A stretch of DNA of 64,000 nt from positions 1 through 64,000 of IMG/VR virus record IMGVR_UViG_3300031963_000033. One strand, 5' to 3'. This stretch comes from a virus. The notes beneath the pieces were generated by a model. It had not been told where the DNA came from, searched no databases, and worked only from the letters and a program-made list of their open reading frames with translations. Below are positions 17,002-24,475 of this stretch, piece after piece (within the stretch, counting starts at the first letter, position 1; each line of letters opens with the position of its first letter). The position numbers and the translations under genes were made by a program.

Positions 17002-17466
17002 ATGGCTAATCTAGACAATGATATGTTTAACGCACAATTTCCAGTTGACGAAACACGACTAGAAGAAGCGTGCTGGGACGGATACAAACAAGTTGGGATG
17101 AAAGAAAAAAATGGTAAAATGGTTCCTAATTGTGTCCCCGTTAACGAAAATGATTTGTACGAAGGTGAGTTCTGTTCAGCATGTTTAGCAGAGTACATCA
17201 AAGAACATGCTAATTTAATGATGGAAGCAGAATATCAAGGTCGTAAAGTTAAACTTGGAAAGCCGATGCAAGGTGATGTCAAGAAGTTTAAGGTATATGT
17301 TAAAGACCCAAAAACCGGAAATGTTAAAAAAGTTAATTTTGGTGACAAATCTATGAGAATTAAAAAGTCCAATCCAGGCCGACGTAAGAATTTTAGAGCA
17401 CGACATAATTGCGATAATCCTGGTCCAAGAACAAAAGCTCGGTATTGGTCTTGTCGTAAGTGGTAA
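17002..17466 (+). CDS. Conserved basic phage protein (RARHNC family pattern)
   Basis: This 154-aa protein has a Cys-rich N-terminal half (EEACWDGYKQVGMK, PNCVPVN, CSACLAEY) and a conserved C-terminal domain from about residue 75: YQGRKVKLGKP, FKVYVKDP, KVNFGDKSM, then NFRARHNC and KARYWSCRKW. The second domain is a frequent standalone unit in T4-like phages of aquatic bacteria, where it is annotated as hypothetical. Cys and His spacing suggests metal binding. The stop overlaps the next ATG by 1 bp (TAATG). Confidence 0.75.
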   Translation: MANLDNDMFNAQFPVDETRLEEACWDGYKQVGMKEKNGKMVPNCVPVNENDLYEGEFCSACLAEYIKEHANLMMEAEYQGRKVKLGKPMQGDVKKFKVYVKDPKTGNVKKVNFGDKSMRIKKSNPGRRKNFRARHNCDNPGPRTKARYWSCRKW

Positions 17467-18683
17467 TGTTTACGACTAACGATTACCTTATTGAAACTCT
17501 TACCCCAGCAGAACAAGCTAAAAAATTAGGCTTGAAATATCTGGGGTTTGGTCGTTGGGGTAAAATTGTAAACAAAAAAGGAGTTACCACGCATAAAACC
17601 GAAGGTAGTAAACTTGTCCCTGTTGCAAAAAATAAAGGTGGTACAACACAAAAACCAAAAAGCACATCGCAACAAAAGAAAGTTAAAGTTCAAAGGGGTG
17701 AACCATTACTTCCGTGGCTTCTTCCTAATCCGTGGGCTGGAGCAGACGAAGAAACTTCAATAGAACGTTTAGAACGCCGACGAGAACGATATGCGGAGGG
17801 TCAAGGATTAAGTGCAGAATGGAGTCGTCCACCTGAAGTGGTTGAAGAAGCTAAATCACATTGGACACAAATTGATCAGTTAACACAAGGCCCTGCAGAA
17901 ACACCAAACGAAAAGGCAATTCGACTACAAGTTAAAACATTAGGATTGAAACGAGCTAACTTGCCGGGTAGTTTGTTACGGGGTACATTGTTTATTGGTC
18001 CAAGTGGAAAGGTAACTCACGCTGCAGATTTTCGTACTGGAAAATTATATAAACTAAAAAAACCATTCAATCCCAAAACAGGAGAACCTTCTGAAGTAGA
18101 TGTGGCTACTGGCATAATATGGACAACGCCGGTTGACCCCGCCCGTTCAGATAGACAACAAGTTCTAGCAAATATTCGAATGTGGACTGACGATAAAGTA
18201 TTTGACAGAATTACAAGTCAAAGATTGCAAATTTACGAAACAATGGATAAGCTAATTGACCAAGCTAACCTTCGTGTAACTGAAGCAAAAGAACTATATC
18301 GTGGCGTTTATTTTACAAATAAAAATATAGACTACGCAAAATCATTTATAAAATTGATAACTTCTGGTGGTACCATTGAACTCCCACCGTCAGGATTTAC
18401 CACAACACTTAAAGTGGCAATGGATTTTGCAAATATTGGTGACCCACAAGTATCTGTTATTCTTCGCGCTCTTCCTCCAAAAAAAGGATTTCGAGCAATG
18501 CATCTCGCTGGTATTCCACGAAACGCTCACGAAAAAGAATCTGAAGTGGTTACTCGGTCGTCAAAGTTCCAAATTATGAGTGTACTACAACAAGAAACCA
18601 GACGAGAAAAAACTATAACAGAACCAGACGGACGATTGATTAATGTCACATATACCGTTCAACTTCAACAGCTAGAAAAATAA
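17466..18683 (+). CDS. ADP-ribosyltransferase with FGRWG module
   Basis: With ATG 17466 the product has 405 residues. Residues 12-48 carry the shared FGRWG module. Residues 265-400 show the R-S-E signature of arginine-type mono-ADP-ribosyltransferases: R279 in LYRG, the STS-like GFTTT at 310-314 and the ExE motif E358-S-E360 in HEKESEVV. Spacing between the three motifs fits the family. T4 packages an ART (Alt) in its head and injects it to modify host RNA polymerase; the position here among capsid genes suggests the same delivery, but sequence similarity to Alt is limited to the catalytic signature. Transfer of ADP-ribose from NAD to a host protein is the expected reaction; the target is unknown. 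Confidence 0.75.
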   Translation: MFTTNDYLIETLTPAEQAKKLGLKYLGFGRWGKIVNKKGVTTHKTEGSKLVPVAKNKGGTTQKPKSTSQQKKVKVQRGEPLLPWLLPNPWAGADEETSIERLERRRERYAEGQGLSAEWSRPPEVVEEAKSHWTQIDQLTQGPAETPNEKAIRLQVKTLGLKRANLPGSLLRGTLFIGPSGKVTHAADFRTGKLYKLKKPFNPKTGEPSEVDVATGIIWTTPVDPARSDRQQVLANIRMWTDDKVFDRITSQRLQIYETMDKLIDQANLRVTEAKELYRGVYFTNKNIDYAKSFIKLITSGGTIELPPSGFTTTLKVAMDFANIGDPQVSVILRALPPKKGFRAMHLAGIPRNAHEKESEVVTRSSKFQIMSVLQQETRREKTITEPDGRLINVTYTVQLQQLEK

Positions 18684-18684
18684 T

Positions 18685-19143
18685 ATGAAAAAAATGACGA
18701 TTGTAGATTTATTGATGGGTGATTCGATGCGGGGTACGAAAAAACTCCTTGACCGATTGGAAACAAAAAAGACCACTCCCACGGTAAATGAGAATACTTA
18801 TATTAGTAAGGTTGACGCAAAGCGTATTTATGATAAGATGGGATATGACTTTGACTTCAACGAGTTTTTGTTGGGTATGAACACCGAATTAGAACATCAA
18901 GACGTTACTAAAGGCAATATCGTCAAGACGGCAAAGATAGCAGCGGCCCACTTGAAGGAGAAGCCAAATTATTATACTTTACTAAAAAAATATATTGAAA
19001 CTAAAAACGAAGATATAAGTGGGACCGCAGGACCAACTTCAAGCGTATCAAGTTTAGTGGGTCCAGTTGGTTACATTAAAGGAGCACCAAAACCTAAAGA
19101 TGTAAAAAAGATGCGTTCGCATCTCGACAAGGAGAAAAATTAA
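18685..19143 (+). CDS. DUF5661-like helical protein
   Basis: The 152-aa product starts MKKMTIVDLLMGD, a variant of the block's N-terminal motif. Residues 45-105 match a small helical family common in phages: FDFNEFLLGMNTELEHQ, IVKTAKIAAAHL and PNYYTLLKKY. I identify this as resembling DUF5661 from the E-L-E-H and A-x-A-H-L-x-E-x-P-x-Y-Y-T pattern. A Gly/Ser/Pro tail follows (GTAGPTSSVSSLVGPVGYIKG), similar in style to the TTAGVPGYLTP string in the 22325 protein. Function unknown; it overlaps the next gene by 1 bp. Confidence 0.65.
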   Translation: MKKMTIVDLLMGDSMRGTKKLLDRLETKKTTPTVNENTYISKVDAKRIYDKMGYDFDFNEFLLGMNTELEHQDVTKGNIVKTAKIAAAHLKEKPNYYTLLKKYIETKNEDISGTAGPTSSVSSLVGPVGYIKGAPKPKDVKKMRSHLDKEKN

Positions 19144-19481
19144 TGATTCGCTTAAAAGATATATTAATAGAACACGGTAATAAAGAAAACCGTATCAACT
19201 TGATGAAATTAGAAGTGCTAATGGAGAAAATGTTGCCGGTGCTCGCTAAGAATAACGCAACAAAACTGACACAAATTTGCACAGAAATTCATCAAATGGC
19301 TACAAAACTTAATGAATTACCTTATACATTATGGAACGCATATCCAGAGTGGCCGGTGTTAAAGGTAGCATTAATATCTAAAATTGCTGAAGCTAAAGAA
19401 GAAGCTTCAAAATTATTAGAATCTGAAAAAGTCGATGTCCTTCCGTTTGTAAAAGCGTTGGACGAACTTATCGCAGACTAA
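19143..19481 (+). CDS. Small helical protein of unknown function
   Basis: A 112-aa protein predicted to be all alpha. It begins MIRLKDILIEHGN, close to MISLTDIL (16673) and MIRLTGL (13910). The rest has heptad-like Leu/Ile spacing with no catalytic or metal-binding residues visible. The TAATG overlap with its upstream neighbour and its position just before the portal gene suggest a structural or cargo role. I do not recognise a family. Confidence 0.6.
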   Translation: MIRLKDILIEHGNKENRINLMKLEVLMEKMLPVLAKNNATKLTQICTEIHQMATKLNELPYTLWNAYPEWPVLKVALISKIAEAKEEASKLLESEKVDVLPFVKALDELIAD

Positions 19482-19496
19482 CATAAGTGAGGTTTT

Positions 19497-21401
19497 ATGG
19501 CAGATAATACTGTATTTTCAAGACTTAAAAAATTATTTTCTACAAGTACCATCGTCAGAAATGTCGGTGGTAAAAAATTACGCATCGCTGACACAGACAA
19601 CGTTCAGTCTTTTATCAATAGACGAGGTGTTGACAGATATACTCGCGTATATCAATCGGGAACTGGTGGATATGGTTCACATTACGGTAGAATGGAAACT
19701 GCAGCGGCATTTCAAGGCGCACGTCTCCAATTATTCCGTGATTACGATATGATGGATAATGATCCAATTATATCTTCTGTGTTGGACATTTACGCAGACG
19801 AATCTACAGTAAAAGACGAATTCAGTAAAATTCTTGCTATTAAAACTGATAACACACAAATTCAACAGATTCTAGAAAATTTATTTTATGATGTATTAAA
19901 TGTGGAATTTAATCTCTGGCCGTGGATTCGCAATCTTACAAAATACGGGGATTTTTTCTTATATCTGGACATAGACCCAGAGTATGGTATCGTTAACGCT
20001 GTACCGTTATCAATTTACGAAACTACTAGAGTGGAAGGTGCGAATCCAGAAAATCCTTTTTCTGTAGAGTTTCACATACAAAATGATTTCTTGAATCTTG
20101 GAAAAAAGGAATTCGATAATTACGAAATTGCACACTTCCGTCTCCTTTCTGATACCAATTTCCTTCCATATGGTAAGGCAATGATTGAAGGCGGTCGTCG
20201 TGTCTGGAAGCAATTACAATTGATGGAAGACGCAATGTTAGTACATCGCATTATGCGTGCACCAGATAAACGTAAGTTTAAGATTGATATTGGTAATATT
20301 CCACCAAATGAAGTGGAAACATATATGCAGCGTATTATTGATCGCATGAAAAAGTCACCACTTATCGATCCAAAAACTGGTGATTATAATCTTCGTTATA
20401 ACATGATGAACATTGTAGAAGATTTTTATATGCCCGTTCGTGGTAGAGATTCGGGTACTGACATTGAAACAATGCAAGGTCTACAATTTAATGCTATTGA
20501 AGATATTGAATACCTTCGTCAAAAGTTACTTGCAGCATTTAAAGTCCCTAAATCATTTATTGGATATGAAGAAGATATTAATGGAAAAGCTACATTGGCT
20601 GCACAAGACGTTCGCTTTGCTCGAACAGTTGAACGTATCCAACGTATCGTGGTATCGGAATTAACTAAAATTGCTATTATTCATCTATATGTTCAAGGAT
20701 TTACTGACGAGGAATTGGTAAATTTTGAATTAGCATTAACAAATCCATCTACGCTTTACGAACAAGAAAAAATTAATATTTGGAAAGAAAAGTTTGCTTT
20801 GGCAAGAGATATGACCGGCGGACAAGCTCAAATTCTTTCACAAGATTGGGTATATAAGCATATTCTTGAAATGTCGCAAGAAGAAGTTGAAGATGAGCGT
20901 AAAAAAATAATGGACGATATTAAACGTGTTCAAGAACAACAAGCTGCGGCACAACCACAAGAATCGGGAACACAAGGTGGTGACGCTCCATCGGGTGAAT
21001 TACAACCAGCAACTCCAGCAGATGCTGATGTTGAATTAGGACCAGACCCAGAAATGGGCCAAGAAGATGGTGTGGAACCAGAGGAACTCGACGATGTAAA
21101 TGCTATTTTAAATTCGTTGGGGGAAGATATCGATGAAGATGAATCGATGGACGATGAACTGGAAGAAATTTTAGTGAAAAATAAAGTTGGTCGTCCCCGT
21201 GAAGGATTAAAATTTGGTACGGATAGACATCCGTTAGGTAGAGATCCTTTGGGGCATAAAGAAAATACCAAAACCTATAAAAGAAGTACACTTTCTACGG
21301 AAGCCAAGCAATTTCTAGACAAATTACCTAGAAAGGGTGTAAGTAAATACCGTCAGATGATTGCTGACAGCATTATTCCAGACACTAAATTGGACGGTTA
21401 G
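19497..21401 (+). CDS. Portal vertex protein (gp20-like)
   Basis: The dodecameric ring at the DNA-entry vertex of the head. The 634-aa sequence has a typical T4-type portal layout: N-terminal RGVDRYTRVY, the wing region FHIQNDFLNLGKKEF, a stem segment with AMLVHRIMRAPDKRKFKIDIGN and PKTGDYNLRYNMMNIVEDFYMP, then the clip/crown region with KVPKSFIGYEEDINGKATLA. The C-terminal 130 residues are acidic and Gln/Pro-rich. A clear AGGTTTT ribosome site precedes the ATG. It sits between the small-gene block and the protease, as in other T4-like phages. Confidence 0.93.
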   Translation: MADNTVFSRLKKLFSTSTIVRNVGGKKLRIADTDNVQSFINRRGVDRYTRVYQSGTGGYGSHYGRMETAAAFQGARLQLFRDYDMMDNDPIISSVLDIYADESTVKDEFSKILAIKTDNTQIQQILENLFYDVLNVEFNLWPWIRNLTKYGDFFLYLDIDPEYGIVNAVPLSIYETTRVEGANPENPFSVEFHIQNDFLNLGKKEFDNYEIAHFRLLSDTNFLPYGKAMIEGGRRVWKQLQLMEDAMLVHRIMRAPDKRKFKIDIGNIPPNEVETYMQRIIDRMKKSPLIDPKTGDYNLRYNMMNIVEDFYMPVRGRDSGTDIETMQGLQFNAIEDIEYLRQKLLAAFKVPKSFIGYEEDINGKATLAAQDVRFARTVERIQRIVVSELTKIAIIHLYVQGFTDEELVNFELALTNPSTLYEQEKINIWKEKFALARDMTGGQAQILSQDWVYKHILEMSQEEVEDERKKIMDDIKRVQEQQAAAQPQESGTQGGDAPSGELQPATPADADVELGPDPEMGQEDGVEPEELDDVNAILNSLGEDIDEDESMDDELEEILVKNKVGRPREGLKFGTDRHPLGRDPLGHKENTKTYKRSTLSTEAKQFLDKLPRKGVSKYRQMIADSIIPDTKLDG

Positions 21402-21460
21402 TATATGTCGATTATATTTACTTATATGATGGTTGTTTACTCGTTAAATACGGATAACAT

Positions 21461-22321
21461 ATGAGCCTCAAACACAATAAAATTAAGAATACCGGCATTT
21501 TGTTTGAATTGCTGGTTAGAAAAATCGCAACGGATGTATTAGATGGCAAACAAGATAGTTTTGCCATCAAATTGATGCGTGAGCACTTCCATCCAAAATC
21601 AGAACTTGGAAAGGAGTTGCAATTATATCGCACGTTTTTTAATACACCGAAGTTGACGGAAAGTAAAGCATTTAACATGCTTGATTTAATTGTTCAACGC
21701 CGCCGTAGTTTAAATGAAAAAGTACTTTCTGCACAAAAATTTCTTTTAATTAAAGAAATTAAACAAAATTGTGATTTAAAACAATTTCTAAACGGTCGTG
21801 TTCCTTCCTATAAAGTGTATGCATCAATTTATAAACTTTTTGAAAGTGGTTCTGATGATGTGATGCAATTGGAGGATGTGGTAAAATCACGCTTTTTGGT
21901 AGTGGAACATTTGCAAGGTATTTTTAAAGAAGAAGAAATTATTAAAGAAAGCTCATACGTTGAAGCACTTCGTGGTCAAGATGAAGAAATTCGTTATCTG
22001 TCATATAAATTTTTATTAGAACGATTTAATGAAAAATATAGTAATTTTAATGACAAACAAAAAGCATTACTTCGTGAATATATCAATAAAGGAACAGATG
22101 TTGAGCAGTTTAGAAAATATGCAATAGCTGAAGCAACGTTTTTAGAATCTCAAATTAAAAAACAAAGTGTAAAAATTAAAAACGAGGTAACTCGTATCAA
22201 ACTACACGAAGTCGTTGCACAACTAAAAAATATACAAGCAAAACCAATCATTAAAGAAAACCACATCACAGCACTTCTTATTGCATATCAATTAGTACAA
22301 GATATGAATTCGTTGAGTTAA
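21461..22321 (+). CDS. Conserved head-region protein of unknown function
   Basis: This 286-aa, mostly helical, Lys-rich protein starts MSLKHNKIKNTGILFELLVRK. I recognise this start from genes located between portal and prohead protease in marine T4-like phages, where it is uncharacterised. The 59-bp gap upstream contains an imperfect TATTTACT version of the candidate promoter octamer. No catalytic motif is visible. A head-assembly role follows only from gene order. Confidence 0.65.
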   Translation: MSLKHNKIKNTGILFELLVRKIATDVLDGKQDSFAIKLMREHFHPKSELGKELQLYRTFFNTPKLTESKAFNMLDLIVQRRRSLNEKVLSAQKFLLIKEIKQNCDLKQFLNGRVPSYKVYASIYKLFESGSDDVMQLEDVVKSRFLVVEHLQGIFKEEEIIKESSYVEALRGQDEEIRYLSYKFLLERFNEKYSNFNDKQKALLREYINKGTDVEQFRKYAIAEATFLESQIKKQSVKIKNEVTRIKLHEVVAQLKNIQAKPIIKENHITALLIAYQLVQDMNSLS

Positions 22322-22324
22322 TAT

Positions 22325-22828
22325 ATGGATAAAGAACAACGCCTCCGTGAATATATTCGAAAGATGGTTCGTGAATTAATGAATGAAATTTCAACTACTG
22401 CCGGTGTTCCTGGGTATTTAACTCCACATGCTTTTTCTGGGGAAAAAGATAGAACCGCATCAGTTGACCGTATGGCAAAACGCATCGGGTATACGCTGAC
22501 AAATAAAGGTAAAAAAGACAATAAAGGTGATAAGTTAACCGAGTCTTATAATAAGTTAAAAGATGAGTTTAAGACTCTCACGGAAAACTATTACTATGAA
22601 TATCGGAATGATACCAGTAAACTTCCTCATCAAAAGATTGGTACGGCTATCTCTGAATTAAACAAACAATTAAAGCTAGTAGAACGGGCTTTAAAAATGA
22701 ATAGTCGTTTAAAGAAAGAGTACGGTATTTCAGACGACAAATTGTGGAAACGTACCAAACACCAAATGACCAAACTAGAAGGTAAGCTTGTAGAACTTGC
22801 CGGCCGCCTTCGTGAGATGAGAGGATAA
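22325..22828 (+). CDS. Small helical protein with conserved N-terminus
   Basis: 167 aa. Residues 1-22 form an amphipathic helix (REYIRKMVRELMNEI), followed by the string STTAGVPGYLTPHAFSG, which I recognise from many short phage proteins. The remainder is Lys/Glu-rich helix. It begins 3 bp after the previous stop and ends 1 bp before the next start. The helix plus AGVPGYLTP combination may be a targeting or processing signal for head proteins; that is inference. No enzymatic motifs are seen. Confidence 0.6.
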   Translation: MDKEQRLREYIRKMVRELMNEISTTAGVPGYLTPHAFSGEKDRTASVDRMAKRIGYTLTNKGKKDNKGDKLTESYNKLKDEFKTLTENYYYEYRNDTSKLPHQKIGTAISELNKQLKLVERALKMNSRLKKEYGISDDKLWKRTKHQMTKLEGKLVELAGRLREMRG

Positions 22829-22829
22829 T

Positions 22830-23405
22830 ATGAAAAAATCTCGTTTAATGGAAATTATTCGTGAAACAATCAACGAAGAATTGGAATTAGAATCACAAGC
22901 AAGTGATGATGCAAAGAAGCAAGGTTTAGTATATAGAGGATTTGGTCGTTGGGGTACAAAAGACAAAATAACCCATACAACCCAAAGTGGAAAACTTGTT
23001 CCATTAAAAGCTATGAATCCGTTAGCGGCTGATAAAGCAAAAAAAGCAAATCGTCCTATTGGTGCATCTACAATGGTAACTAAAACACCAGATCAACAAC
23101 GACGACGAAACAGACCAGAACCAGAAAAGGATGCGGAATTTAACGCAATGGGAAAATACACCGGTACTGATGCGGGGAATAGAATTGCTGACAAAGTTAT
23201 TAGTAAATTTTTTGATACTTCCGATGCATTATTAGGTAAGTACAAGTATTATGATGACATTCCTGCGGATGAATTTATTGCCGCAACGGGTATTCCAAGA
23301 AAGGCAGCAGTTTGGACAGCTCAAAATAACAATAGCTATGAACAACCATTTAGTTATGATTCTGAAACTGATACGTTTAGTATCAATGACCCATACGATA
23401 TTTAA
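22830..23405 (+). CDS. Small FGRWG-module protein
   Basis: A 191-aa protein whose N-terminal helix (LMEIIRETINEELELE) is followed by the shared module AKKQGLVYRGFGRWG-x6-THTT-x2-GKLVPL (residues about 29-62). The remainder lacks recognisable domains; it ends with a helical region and an acidic tail. It is the third copy of the module and lies directly before the prohead protease gene. Compared with the other two module carriers it lacks an obvious effector domain, or has one I do not recognise. Confidence 0.65.
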   Translation: MKKSRLMEIIRETINEELELESQASDDAKKQGLVYRGFGRWGTKDKITHTTQSGKLVPLKAMNPLAADKAKKANRPIGASTMVTKTPDQQRRRNRPEPEKDAEFNAMGKYTGTDAGNRIADKVISKFFDTSDALLGKYKYYDDIPADEFIAATGIPRKAAVWTAQNNNSYEQPFSYDSETDTFSINDPYDI

Positions 23406-23419
23406 TTATAGGAAAATAT

Positions 23420-24004
23420 ATGGCATTACTTTGTGAATATACTGAATTACAATACGACCGTAGTATTCTAACGGAAGCAATGGACAGTAACAAACCATTA
23501 GTTCTTCGTAATGTCGTATTACAACGTGCCGATGCCAAAAACCAAAACGGCCGAGTCTATCCAAAAGAAATTTTGATGCGTGAAGCGGCTATGTATAAGA
23601 AGAACTTTGTGGAAAGCCGCCGAGCATTAGGTGAACTCGACCATCCAGAAAGTCCAGTTGTCAACCTTAAGAATGTTTGCTGCAATATCGTCGGATTATG
23701 GACAGAAGGTGATGACGTTCGTGGAGACATTGAAATACTCACCACACCAACTGGTAATATTGTTCGTGAACTTATTAAGAACAATATCCGTCTAGGCGTA
23801 TCGTCCCGAGGTATGGGTTCGGTAAAATCGCTTGGAGAAAACACCGTTGAAGTACAAGAAGATTTTTCGTTAATTTGTTTTGATATTGTTAGTAATCCAT
23901 CAACTATTGGTGCATTTATCAACGAAAATGTTCAATCAAAAGTTGTTGCGCCTTATGACAATATTGACAAATTAATTCACGATTTCCTCAGCGAAATAAA
24001 ATAA
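23420..24004 (+). CDS. Prohead core protease (gp21-like)
   Basis: Serine protease that cleaves scaffold and capsid proteins during T4-type head maturation. The 194-aa sequence has the expected motifs: NQNGRVYPKEIL, the catalytic-His box GELDHPES (H75), a hydrophobic core IVGLWTEGDDVRGDIEIL, and the catalytic-Ser box LGVSSRGMGS (S128 or S129), then DIVSNPSTIGAF. Length is close to T4 gp21. It lies upstream of scaffold and capsid, though separated from them by four genes. Its N-terminus has an extra 20 residues that could be self-processed. Confidence 0.92.
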   Translation: MALLCEYTELQYDRSILTEAMDSNKPLVLRNVVLQRADAKNQNGRVYPKEILMREAAMYKKNFVESRRALGELDHPESPVVNLKNVCCNIVGLWTEGDDVRGDIEILTTPTGNIVRELIKNNIRLGVSSRGMGSVKSLGENTVEVQEDFSLICFDIVSNPSTIGAFINENVQSKVVAPYDNIDKLIHDFLSEIK

Positions 24005-24016
24005 AAGGAGAAATAT

Positions 24017-24268
24017 ATGCTAGGATTTATACTTATACTCGCACTTTTTGTTGCAATTGCTTGGTATGTCATTAAGGATATGAATACTCCGTTAGTTAAG
24101 ACCGTAAAGACAACTGCACAAAAAGTAGAAGATACCGTAGAAAAAGTAGTAGATGTCAATAAGGATGGTGTGGTAAATGTTGCTGACGTTAAAGCTGCAG
24201 CAACAAAAGTTAAAAGTGTAGCTAAAAAAGTAACTACAAGAAAGCCACGTAAAAAAAAGGACGTATAA
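24017..24268 (+). CDS. Membrane-anchored EF-hand/dockerin-like small protein
   Basis: 83 aa. Residues 2-20 are a strong hydrophobic segment (LGFILILALFVAIAWYVI), suitable as a membrane anchor or uncleaved signal. Residues 46-57 are a calcium-loop DVNKDGVVNVAD, as in dockerin or EF-hand repeats. The C-terminus is very basic. AAGGAG precedes the ATG. It is the second calcium-loop protein in the head block (see 13910). Function is unknown; a membrane-associated assembly initiator near the protease is possible but untested. Confidence 0.65.
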   Translation: MLGFILILALFVAIAWYVIKDMNTPLVKTVKTTAQKVEDTVEKVVDVNKDGVVNVADVKAAATKVKSVAKKVTTRKPRKKKDV

Positions 24269-24269
24269 T

Positions 24270-24473
24270 ATGATTGAAAACGTCGAACAGACGCTAAAAC
24301 GTATTGTTGAAACGGATACACCAGACTTTGTAAAAGGTAAAATGGTAGATACGTTTACGGCAAATATGTTGATGACCGTGATTCGTAAATTAAACGAAGA
24401 AAACAAACAAAAACTGTTCGGTCGTTCAATTAATGAAATGGTAGCTGTTGCGTATAAAGTACTTACTTATTAA
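24270..24473 (+). CDS. Small head-region protein
   Basis: A 67-aa helical protein (MIENVEQTLKRIVETDT...MVAVAYKVLTY). In T4-like phages short proteins of this size lie between protease and scaffold (gp67/gp68-type prohead core proteins), but I see no sequence feature that proves the link. It starts 1 bp after the previous stop and ends 2 bp before the next start. It has no Cys and no visible motif. Confidence 0.55.
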   Translation: MIENVEQTLKRIVETDTPDFVKGKMVDTFTANMLMTVIRKLNEENKQKLFGRSINEMVAVAYKVLTY

Positions 24474-24475
24474 AA

